Assembly (NCBI RefSeq): GCF_013280595.1
Contig: NZ_JAAATY010000010.1
Coordinates: 1-64,000, forward strand
Direction of reading: 5' to 3'
DNA: 64,000 bases
Origin: Kibdelosporangium persicum
Lineage (GTDB): Bacteria > Actinomycetota > Actinomycetes > Mycobacteriales > Pseudonocardiaceae
Below are positions 17,332-23,876 of this stretch, one piece after another; the first letter of the stretch is position 1; every line of letters starts with the position of its first letter. The notes below the pieces were generated by a model, which was not told where the DNA came from, did no database searches, and saw only the letters and a list, made by a program, of their open reading frames with translations. A program made the translations under genes and the position numbers.

Positions 17332-18170
17332 CAGGATGAGTCGTCCTTCCGGATCGATCGGTCGGTTCGGTAGACGTGCAGTGCCGTGGCGTCGGCGCTG
17401 AACTGGGAGAACGGAAACGGCTCAGCCGAGAGCGCGGTGAGCCCGCCGCCGAGGAACTCCCGGGCGACGGCGGCGCCGGTCTGTGCGTACACCGCCAGCG
17501 GCACCGTCCTTTCCCGGCAACGGGAAAGAATGGTGTCGAACGTGCCGTTGCCGATGGTCATTCCCGTCGCCACGATCGCGTCGGCGGCGTCGAGCACTTC
17601 CGTCATGTCCGGGGTCACCGGGTCGCCCCAGCGGGTGGTGCGCAGGTTCAGGTCGCACAACAGCGGTTCCGCCCCGCGCTCCCGGATCGCCGCGACCAGT
17701 GGGTTGACCACACCGATCAGCCCGACCTTGGCTCCCGGTGGCACATCGAGCAATCCGGCCACCGCGGCGTCCCTCGCCGCCGCCCTGGTCTCCGGCGTCC
17801 CGGTCGGCAGTTCCACCGGAGTGGCCCGTGAGTCGTCGCGGTGGGGCGCGACCGCGCCGAGATATGCGTCCAGTGCAGCGATTCGCAGCGGGGCGACGTC
17901 CACACGCAACAGTTCGGCCACGCTCCGGCCGGACGCTTCCGCGCAGACATCGGGTTCCGCTTCACCACTTTCGAAGGCACACGCCCCGAACGCCGTGCCG
18001 ACGCGCACCAGCAGGTACTGGTTGCGATAGGTGACGTTCCCGCCCGCGAGCCTGGTGCCGTGGTGCACCCAGAACACGCTTGTCGCGACAACGCCGGCGG
18101 GATCAGGACCTCGGCGTCCGGCAAGCACATCGGCCACCAAGTCCGCGACAGTCGCCACGCCGCCGGTCAT
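17331..18170 (-). CDS. DUF364 (putative heavy-metal chelation) domain protein
   Basis: A 279-residue protein starting at the ATG that overlaps the stop of the PLP-enzyme gene (ATGA); a GTG at 18179 is possible. The C-terminal two thirds have the Rossmann-like DUF364 pattern: GLIGVVNPLV, LCDLNLRTTRWGD and the ATGMTIGNGTFD loop. The N-terminal region resembles the DUF4213-like partner domain. Family members sit near metal-uptake genes and have been proposed to act on metal chelates, but no reaction is established. Coupling to the PLP enzyme on one side and the binding protein on the other places it in chelator synthesis, release or metal removal. Confidence 0.8.
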   Translation of the reverse strand: MTGGVATVADLVADVLAGRRGPDPAGVVATSVFWVHHGTRLAGGNVTYRNQYLLVRVGTAFGACAFESGEAEPDVCAEASGRSVAELLRVDVAPLRIAALDAYLGAVAPHRDDSRATPVELPTGTPETRAAARDAAVAGLLDVPPGAKVGLIGVVNPLVAAIRERGAEPLLCDLNLRTTRWGDPVTPDMTEVLDAADAIVATGMTIGNGTFDTILSRCRERTVPLAVYAQTGAAVAREFLGGGLTALSAEPFPFSQFSADATALHVYRTDRSIRKDDSS

Positions 18171-19210
18171 GACGACCACCCCGGCACACCGACAGGCAGC
18201 CGCGAGGCATCGCGCTGGGCAGGCATGTCGGTGGCCCAGTCAGCGACCGACCAGGGCAGCAGGACGTCGTCGCTGCCGGACACCTCATGGGGCGAGAGCT
18301 CGGCGGGATCGGGCACGTCAGCGTGGTCCGCGAACGCCGCCGACACGTACCGGTGCCCGGTGTCCGGCGCGAGGAACACCATGGTGCGCCCGGGAGCACG
18401 GTGGCGCTCCCACTGGCAGGCCAGGTAGGCCGCGCCCGAGGACAGCCCGGCGAAGATCCCGCTGTCCCGTAACAGCGCCACCGCTCCGGCCTGGGCATAC
18501 CGGAAGGACACCCAGTGGATCCGGTCGTACAGGTCACGGCGGACGTTGCGGAACTCGATCGAACTCCCGATCCCCGCGATGATCATGTCCGGGTCGGCGG
18601 TGTGCTGCGCACCGAACGTCACGCTGCCGAACGGCTGGATTCCCGTCAGCCGCACGTCCCGGCCCATCGCGCGCAGGTACTCCGCGAGCGCACCGGTTGA
18701 CGCGCCGGTCCCCACACCGCCGACGATCGTCAACGGCTCCAACGGCAGTTCCCGGTCGAGCCGCTCGGCCACCTCGCGGTACCCGGCATAGTGGATGCTG
18801 TCGTGGTACTGGCGCATCCAGTGGTATCCCGGGTTCTCGAGCAACAGCTGCCCGACGCGCTCGACGCGCCGGTTCTGGTCCAGCATCAGGTCCTTCGACG
18901 GAGGCATGCGCTCCAGCGTCGCGCCGAGAATCTCCAGCTGGATCCGCAACGTCTCGTCCACTGTCGTGGAACCCACTATGTGGCACCGCATCCCGTACCG
19001 ATGACACGCCAAAGCCAGTGCCAGCGCGTAGATTCCACTGGAGCTGTCCACCAAGGTGTCCCCAGGGCGGACCACGCCGGTGGCGAGCAGGTGGCGCACC
19101 GCACCGAGCGCGGAACGCACCTTCATCACCTCGAACCGCAAGCACACGAGGTCGGGAGCAAGCCGGATGTGATCAGGATCAGCGATCGCGTCCGCGTAGT
19201 GCTCGTGCAC
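18167..19210 (-). CDS. Divergent PLP-dependent cysteine-synthase-family enzyme (SbnA-like)
   Basis: A 347-residue fold-type II PLP enzyme. The GTG at 19210 is chosen because GGAGGG lies eight bases upstream; the longer frame is not conserved-looking. The likely Schiff-base lysine is K30 (FEVMKVRSA), the phosphate loop is GGVGTGASTG, and the C-terminal loop GLSSGAAYLA is intact. The substrate loop, usually SSGNTG, reads SSSGIYAL, so the Asn that normally contacts PLP is lost. Relatives such as SbnA make 2,3-diaminopropionate for a siderophore by beta-replacement. A similar amino-acid building block for a metal chelator is the best guess, but the altered loop means a different nucleophile or substrate is possible. 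Confidence 0.8.
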   Translation of the reverse strand: MHEHYADAIADPDHIRLAPDLVCLRFEVMKVRSALGAVRHLLATGVVRPGDTLVDSSSGIYALALALACHRYGMRCHIVGSTTVDETLRIQLEILGATLERMPPSKDLMLDQNRRVERVGQLLLENPGYHWMRQYHDSIHYAGYREVAERLDRELPLEPLTIVGGVGTGASTGALAEYLRAMGRDVRLTGIQPFGSVTFGAQHTADPDMIIAGIGSSIEFRNVRRDLYDRIHWVSFRYAQAGAVALLRDSGIFAGLSSGAAYLACQWERHRAPGRTMVFLAPDTGHRYVSAAFADHADVPDPAELSPHEVSGSDDVLLPWSVADWATDMPAQRDASRLPVGVPGWSS

Positions 19211-19214
19211 GCAG

Positions 19215-20006
19215 TCAGCCCTCCCCTGTCCGGGACTCGCGGCGTAACGCGAACAGGTAGGTCTGGACGTTGTCGCCCTCCCAGTCCTCCACGTGGAGCA
19301 CCTCGGCACCGAACCCGCTTTCCAGCGCCATCGCCACGATGTCGCGCAGCGGCGCGGTGTTCGACAGGATCAGATACACCACACCACCCTCGGCGAGCAG
19401 ATCCCTGGCAACCAGCTGACCGAAGAACCGAGCCGCGATGTCACGTCCCAGGCACAGGTTGCGCACGATCTCCGGATCGTCGGACAGCGGCAACTCGATG
19501 GCCGGCGGGTTGAACGTCACCACGTCCACCTGCTCGCCGTCCGGAAAGCCCTCCCACACGTCGGCCACCAACGGGACCAACGGCGGCCCATCCGTCCCGA
19601 CGATCCGTTCGTAGTGGCGTGCCGTCGTGCGCACACTCTCCGGATGCACGTCCAGCGCGTACACGACACCCGCACCCCGTACGCCGGCCACAACGGCTTC
19701 CACACCGAGACCCGCACCCATCGCCGCGTAACGCAGGCCCGCCACCGGCAGCGTCCCGTCGAGGAGACGACTGTGCACCAGCCTGCTGGTCTCACCCGGA
19801 TGGAACACCCCAGGGGGAAGGTCGAAATCCCAGCCGTTCCAGTGGTACGTGCGGTGCTCGTGGATGGCCCCGCTCGGGTTGTTGATCGCCCGGATCTCCC
19901 CGGCCGGCAGCGTGTGCGGCAGCCTGGCGTGCAACTCCCATCCCGTCACGGTGCCGGGAAGGACAGGTGGCCCAGGAGATGCGCCGGCAGTAGGCGATTG
20001 CTGCAC
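19215..20006 (-). CDS. Class I methyltransferase with N-methylase NPPA motif
   Basis: A 263-residue PrmC/HemK-like SAM methyltransferase. Motif I is YAAMGAGLGVEAV, motif II YALDVHPESV, and motif IV FNPPAIELP matches the (N/D)PP(Y/F) signature of enzymes methylating planar or amino nitrogens, with Ala at the fourth position. GTG start at 20006. It is the first gene of the nine-gene minus-strand operon and lies just downstream of a Zur/Fur-like box (20079-20093). N-methylation of an amino-acid precursor or of the finished chelator is likely; methylation of a protein glutamine is less likely in this context. Confidence 0.8.
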   Translation of the reverse strand: MQQSPTAGASPGPPVLPGTVTGWELHARLPHTLPAGEIRAINNPSGAIHEHRTYHWNGWDFDLPPGVFHPGETSRLVHSRLLDGTLPVAGLRYAAMGAGLGVEAVVAGVRGAGVVYALDVHPESVRTTARHYERIVGTDGPPLVPLVADVWEGFPDGEQVDVVTFNPPAIELPLSDDPEIVRNLCLGRDIAARFFGQLVARDLLAEGGVVYLILSNTAPLRDIVAMALESGFGAEVLHVEDWEGDNVQTYLFALRRESRTGEG

Positions 20007-20355
20007 AGTCCAATTCCCCTTCGGTCGGTCACCGGGACTCGTCCCGGCCGGCGAACCTCGTTCGAAGCGCGACTTTGACGGAAACGGTTTTCATTATTAA
20101 CACATCCGGTCGCGGGACACCACCGCCGACGGCGTACTCCCTCGACCGGCGACGAGCCAGGTTCGCCCTGCTAGATAAAGGAATGCGCACCCCAGCATGT
20201 GACGCGCCCACGCCAGCCGCGAACACTGTCGCGACGTCCACAATGGACGCCTCAGGACGTTCGCAAGGTGATGTCCACCCTGTCGCGGGAACATGAAAAT
20301 GCATATCATGTTCATTAGCCCTCCCGGCCGGGAGGTGCCGATGAACGGAGACCCC
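20007..20355. promoter_or_regulatory. 349-bp divergent control region with two Zur/Fur-like boxes
   Basis: No gene is supported here. It separates the chelator operon (minus) from the secreted-protein/Zur genes (plus). Two 7-1-7 boxes are seen: CGGAAACGGTTTTCA at 20079-20093 (minus-side operon) and TGAAAATGCATATCA at 20294-20308 (plus-side genes). The local base composition is clearly AT-richer than the flanks. The boxes are 73 and 48 bases from the respective start codons, as expected for repressor sites on promoters. Confidence 0.65.
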
Positions 20356-20997
20356 ATGCGTTTACGAAGCCGCGCCGCCACGGTGGCAGGCGCGCTCGTG
20401 CTGACCGTTGGCATCGGTGTGCCGGCACAGGCCGCCACCCTGGTGCCCCTCGACAAGGGACACATCGACGTGGTCGACGTCGAGTACGCGGACGGCGAGT
20501 TCGAGTTGCACGTCCACCACGAGGAGCAGGAGTATGACCCGGCAGACGTGTTGCTGCGGGTACCTGCCGCCGCCAAGGCCACCGTCCCGGACGACCCCGC
20601 CTACGCTTTCCTCGGCGCCCCAGGCAAATCCGTCTGGATCCTGCCCCAGGCCGAGGACCCCGAACTGTTGTTCGCCGGACTGTCCAGCGAGGAGCTGGAA
20701 GCGGGTGTGTTCACCGGCGACCAGGTCACGCTCAAGCTGTGCGCCGTGTCCGGTCCCGGCAAGGTCAGCGTCTTCACCACCGACGCCGTCGGCGCCCCCG
20801 GCGTGGTGTTCAACAGCCGTGACGGCCTGCCCGACGCCACGGCCCTGACGGTCGGCGGGCACCAGCACGCCAACTGGACGTTCAGCGCCGCGGGCACCTA
20901 CCGCTTCACCTTCGTCGCCACGGCCCGGCTGGCCGCGGACAACTCGGTGGTCACCTCGGCGCCCACCACCGTCACCTTCCGGGTTCTCAACTCCTGA
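20356..20997 (+). CDS. Secreted TIGR03769-type surface-associated protein 1
   Basis: A 213-residue exported protein. The ATG at 20356 is preferred because MRLR lines up with the paralogue downstream; ATG 20341 is possible, and an upstream ATG at 20293 lies inside the regulatory box. A signal peptide ends near AQA. The body carries the actinobacterial surface-anchored repeat pattern, ending in HQHANWTFSAAGTYRFTF. Histidine-rich patches (LHVHHEE, GHQHANW) could bind metal. This family is linked to zinc/manganese ABC transporter loci. No LPXTG motif or membrane tail is present, so it would be released or loosely held at the wall. Confidence 0.82.
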   Translation: MRLRSRAATVAGALVLTVGIGVPAQAATLVPLDKGHIDVVDVEYADGEFELHVHHEEQEYDPADVLLRVPAAAKATVPDDPAYAFLGAPGKSVWILPQAEDPELLFAGLSSEELEAGVFTGDQVTLKLCAVSGPGKVSVFTTDAVGAPGVVFNSRDGLPDATALTVGGHQHANWTFSAAGTYRFTFVATARLAADNSVVTSAPTTVTFRVLNS

Positions 20998-21013
20998 CAG
21001 GGAACGAACAGCA

Positions 21014-21652
21014 ATGCGCTTACGCACGTCTGTCCTCGCGGCCGTGATGGTCGCGGCCACGTCCTTGGTCACCGCGGCGCCCGCTCAGGCGCTGCCCGCC
21101 GTCACCCTGAGCGCGGGCCACGTCGACGTCATCGATCCCTCGTACACCGCGGGAACACTGAAGATCGAGGTCAACGACGGCACCGCGGCGACTCCCGTGT
21201 TCCGCGATCCGGCGGACGTGGTGTTCCAGGTCCTGGCCGGTGCCAAGACCACGGTGCCGAACAGCTCGGCCTACTCGTTCCTCGGCACGCCGGGCTCGAC
21301 GGTGTGGATCCTGCCCCAGACCCAGAAGGCGGGCCTGCTGTGGCCGGGCTGGAACACCCAGCGCCTGCCCAGCGGCACGTTCACCGGTACGCAGACCACG
21401 TTACTGTCTGTCTCGGGTGGACAGTTCGCCGTCTACACGACCAATGCCTTCGGCTCACCGACGGTGTTGTTCGACAGCGGCAACGGCCTGCCTGACACGA
21501 GGCCGGTCGCGGTGGGCACGCACGCACACGCCAACTGGGCGTTCAAGTCCGCCGGCACGTACACGGTCACCTTCCAGGTCACCGGCACACTGGCCGGCGG
21601 CGGCACCGTGACCTCCGCCCCGGCGTCGTTCACCTTCGAAGTCCAGCCCTGA
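21014..21652 (+). CDS. Secreted TIGR03769-type surface-associated protein 2
   Basis: A 212-residue paralogue of the preceding gene, 16 bases downstream. The signal peptide ends at PAQA-LPAV. Shared features: LSAGHVDVIDPSY near the N terminus, the SSAYSFLGTPGSTVWILPQ block, and THAHANWAFKSAGTYTVTF near the C terminus. It lacks the acidic-histidine patch of its neighbour. No cell-wall anchor is visible. The pair followed by a Zur-type gene makes a zinc-response role likely: extracellular metal buffering or presentation to the lipoprotein importers. That role is inferred from family and context. Confidence 0.83.
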   Translation: MRLRTSVLAAVMVAATSLVTAAPAQALPAVTLSAGHVDVIDPSYTAGTLKIEVNDGTAATPVFRDPADVVFQVLAGAKTTVPNSSAYSFLGTPGSTVWILPQTQKAGLLWPGWNTQRLPSGTFTGTQTTLLSVSGGQFAVYTTNAFGSPTVLFDSGNGLPDTRPVAVGTHAHANWAFKSAGTYTVTFQVTGTLAGGGTVTSAPASFTFEVQP

Positions 21653-21712
21653 GCATCGGTTGAAGTCCGGCAGCCGCAGGCGATGCGGCTGCCGGTCAGC
21701 GAAGGACCGCCC

Positions 21713-22114
21713 ATGCGTCTCACCGGCAAAACCCGGCAGGTCTGGGAAGCCATGTCCGGACAGGACAGATTCAGCAGTGCCATGGAGATCCACTCCACGC
21801 TGGGATCTCGGGGCGACGCCGTCTCGTTGACCGCCGTGTACCGGTCATTGCACCTGCTGGCCGATGCCGGGCAGGTCGATGTGCTTCTCGGCCCGGACGG
21901 GCAGCACCGCTACCGCCACTGTTCGCCGACCGTGCACCACCACCTGCTGTGCAGACAATGCCATCGTGCCGTCGAGGTCCACGGCTCCCCCTCAGGGCCG
22001 TTTTCCCGTGAACGGCTGCGTGAACTCGGCTTCGCCGACGACTCGGTCCAGATCAACCTGGTCGGCCTGTGCAGCACCTGCTCCTCCCCTCGTGAGTGTT
22101 TGTCCGGGTTCTAA
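21713..22114 (+). CDS. zur: Fur-family repressor, probable Zur
   Basis: A 133-residue Fur-family regulator. The ATG at 21713 is preferred (AAGGA seven bases upstream); ATG 21683 would add ten residues. The winged helix includes VSLTAVYRSLHLL. The metal sites look Zur-like: VHHHLLC80-RQC83 and C120-STC123, the two CxxC pairs that hold structural zinc, with a His cluster just before. It likely represses the adjacent operons when zinc is plentiful. The last eight residues and stop codon are encoded by the left arm of a dispersed palindromic repeat, so the natural C terminus may have been replaced. Iron-sensing Fur is less likely, since actinobacteria mostly use DtxR/IdeR for iron. Confidence 0.85.
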   Translation: MRLTGKTRQVWEAMSGQDRFSSAMEIHSTLGSRGDAVSLTAVYRSLHLLADAGQVDVLLGPDGQHRYRHCSPTVHHHLLCRQCHRAVEVHGSPSGPFSRERLRELGFADDSVQINLVGLCSTCSSPRECLSGF

Positions 22115-22136
22115 CCCTGATAAACACTCACGAGGG
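22087..22136. repeat. Dispersed palindromic element, copy 1
   Basis: Arms 22087-22110 and 22113-22136 pair over 24 nt with two mismatches around a 2-nt turn; outer blocks are CCCTCGTGAGTGTTT and its complement. The Zur-like stop codon (22112-22114) lies at the turn and the convergent WXG-type gene stops at 22137. Here it can act as a bidirectional terminator. A second copy lies at 55173-55219. Confidence 0.85.
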
Positions 22137-22883
22137 TCAGCTGGCGGCTCTGACGTCCCAGTCGTCGGTGTCGTCGATACGGTCGAGGACGGCCGAACTG
22201 CTGCTCAGGGTGGGGAACGTGATGGCGTCGATGGACAGGTTGATGATGTCCTGCCGGTAGTCGTTGATGATCGCGAGGTTGGAATCCTGCAGGGTGACGA
22301 TCGCCTCGGCGAAGCCCTTGGCGAACTCCGCGGCGTCCAGGAGGCTGAACGGAAGTGCGGCCAGCCCCGCGAGATTCGCCGCGCAGTCACCCAGGTAGCT
22401 GATCCCGGTCTCGTAGGTGTTCATCACATGGGTGTACGCACCCGCGATGGTCTTGGCCATCTCGGTCATCTTGGCCGACGCCGTGTCCATTCCGGCCAGA
22501 ATGGCGTCGAGGTGGCCGGTGAAGGCGTCGTGCGCGCCGCCTTCCCAGTAACTGATCAGGACGTTCTTCCTGTCGGTGAGGTCCTGTTTGATGGTCGTGG
22601 GCACGGCCGCGGCCGTCCCCCAGGCCAGCGCCGTGTCCATCACCAGACGCGGATCGCCGAGGATGTCCTTGATGATCTGGATCGCGTCCGAGACGACGGC
22701 CACAAAGGACTGTCCATTGGGCACGACAACGCCGGTCACGGCGCTACCGGCGGCTATCCACGCGTCGATCTCCTCGGCCCAGCTCGTCACGTTCGCCGCG
22801 TCATCGGTGGGAAAAGGAGTGGGATCACCCTGGGGCAGGCCGAGCTGGGCGCTGAGTGCGCCGCTGTCGGTAGGAGTTGTCAT
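22137..22883 (-). CDS. ESX/WXG100-associated large substrate-like protein
   Basis: A 248-residue soluble, mostly helical protein starting at the ATG at 22883 (MTTPTDSG). No signal peptide is present. The central part VLISYWEGGAHDAFTGHLDA has the W-x-G turn seen in WXG100/ESX-type proteins, and the helices before and after fit a long four-helix hairpin. It is followed upstream by a short WXG100 gene only 7 bases away, a typical partner arrangement for type VII secretion. No toxin domain is recognised at the C terminus. Function beyond secretion substrate or partner is unknown. Confidence 0.7.
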   Translation of the reverse strand: MTTPTDSGALSAQLGLPQGDPTPFPTDDAANVTSWAEEIDAWIAAGSAVTGVVVPNGQSFVAVVSDAIQIIKDILGDPRLVMDTALAWGTAAAVPTTIKQDLTDRKNVLISYWEGGAHDAFTGHLDAILAGMDTASAKMTEMAKTIAGAYTHVMNTYETGISYLGDCAANLAGLAALPFSLLDAAEFAKGFAEAIVTLQDSNLAIINDYRQDIINLSIDAITFPTLSSSSAVLDRIDDTDDWDVRAAS

Positions 22884-22890
22884 AGCCCTG

Positions 22891-23214
22891 TCAGTCCATC
22901 TCGTCTTCGACGTAGCCGAACTGCTCGTAGTATTCGGCTTCTTGCTCGTTGTAGAACTTGGCGACCTTCTCGAGCGCCTTCGCGGTGTCGTGGAGTGATT
23001 CGCGGCCGACCGCCAGCTTGTCGACAACCACGTCCTTCACGTCGTTGTAGGCCGTGGAATAGCTGGACAGTTCACCGAGCACGCCAAGGGACAACGTGCC
23101 CAGCACCAGGCTGTCGACACTGTCCCGCATGTCGGCCCAGTCCCGTTCGGCGTCGCTGAGTCCCTCCCACATGTCCCCCAGCGCGTCGGGAACTACCTTG
23201 TAGCCGTCGGTCAT
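22891..23214 (-). CDS. WXG100-family protein (ESX secretion substrate or chaperone)
   Basis: A 107-residue acidic helical protein, the usual WXG100 length. The motif W-E-G occurs at about 16-18 (MWEGLSDAERDW). The C-terminal helix carries EKVAKFYNEQEAEYYEQFGY, consistent with the YxxxD/E-type export signal of ESX substrates. No signal peptide. It probably pairs with the larger helical protein encoded 7 bases downstream. No EccC ATPase or membrane core is in the window, so the secretion machine must be encoded elsewhere. Confidence 0.82.
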   Translation of the reverse strand: MTDGYKVVPDALGDMWEGLSDAERDWADMRDSVDSLVLGTLSLGVLGELSSYSTAYNDVKDVVVDKLAVGRESLHDTAKALEKVAKFYNEQEAEYYEQFGYVEDEMD

Positions 23215-23235
23215 CGACGCTCCTCCCCTTCTGTG

Positions 23236-23535
23236 TCAACGGTCGCGGCGGTGTCCGCCGATCCTTTTCCGCCGAGCCATCTCCTCGGCCGTGCGTAACG
23301 CGGCGAGAAGGTAGTCACCGAGCGGGTCCGGGCGCATCCGCCGCAGAGCGCTGTCGTCGAACTCGATGTGCGCGAGCGCTCCGCTGCGGTCCACGCCGAG
23401 ACGGCCAAGGCCGTGCTGGATCTCCGCCTCGGCGTAGGACACTGTGGACTGGTACGGGCGGGCCGCTCGCCGGGGCGGCGGCTCCTCGTCGTATTCACCG
23501 ACGTCGTACAGCCGCATCTCGTAGTCGTCACCCAT
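23236..23535 (-). CDS. Small hypothetical protein with YbaB-like C-terminal part
   Basis: A 99-residue protein starting at ATG 23535, seven bases after GGGGAGAGG-type ribosome binding sequence. The N-terminal third is acidic then proline/arginine-rich (EEPPPRRAARPYQS). The rest, GALAHIEFDD followed by LGDYLLAALRTAEEMARRK, resembles the strand-helix end of YbaB/EbfC proteins. It lies between WXG100 and YbaB genes, an arrangement often seen in ESX substrate clusters. Function unknown. Confidence 0.7.
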   Translation of the reverse strand: MGDDYEMRLYDVGEYDEEPPPRRAARPYQSTVSYAEAEIQHGLGRLGVDRSGALAHIEFDDSALRRMRPDPLGDYLLAALRTAEEMARRKRIGGHRRDR

Positions 23536-23552
23536 GGACCTCTCCCCTCGAA

Positions 23553-23861
23553 TCAGTGGCCGGTACGCAGCACACGTTCGTAGTCGGCCCGTGCCTGGGC
23601 TTGGGCCCTGCTCACCGCCTGCACCACCTCTTGCGCCAGCTGGGGACCGCGGGTCCGTGTCAGGGCCGCAGGTGCGATCTCGATCCGCGTCACCCGCCCG
23701 CGGTGGTCGGCGATCGCCTTGACCATGCGGCCATCCGACACCCCGACCGACTGGCGACCGGACAGCTCGCGCTCGACCACACCCGTGATCGCCGTCACGA
23801 TCTCGGTCAGCTTCCGCGCGTCCTGGACCATCTGCGCGCAACGCCTGGAATCGATCAGCAT
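23553..23861 (-). CDS. YbaB/EbfC-family nucleoid-associated-like protein
   Basis: A 102-residue protein; ATG 23861 has GAGAGG eight bases upstream, while the GTG at 23870 has none. The pattern SVGVSDGRMVKAIADHRGRVTRIEIAP then QLAQEVVQAVSRAQAQARADYE is the YbaB strand-helix arrangement. Classical family members bind DNA as dimers, but the paralogues within ESX gene clusters have no proven role and may support substrate expression or folding. Seventeen bases separate it from the next gene downstream. Confidence 0.8.
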   Translation of the reverse strand: MLIDSRRCAQMVQDARKLTEIVTAITGVVERELSGRQSVGVSDGRMVKAIADHRGRVTRIEIAPAALTRTRGPQLAQEVVQAVSRAQAQARADYERVLRTGH

Positions 23862-23876
23862 CGTGGACACCTCTCG

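Noticed and set aside
6494-22114. EDDS or staphylopine-type opine metallophore cluster
   Set aside because: No SbnB-like, opine dehydrogenase, nicotianamine-synthase-like or NIS synthetase gene is present, so a direct assignment is not supported.
23211-23531. 106-codon minus-strand frame overlapping the YbaB-like small protein
   Set aside because: Arginine/threonine-rich shadow; the overlapping frame 23236-23535 has a proper start and YbaB-like sequence.
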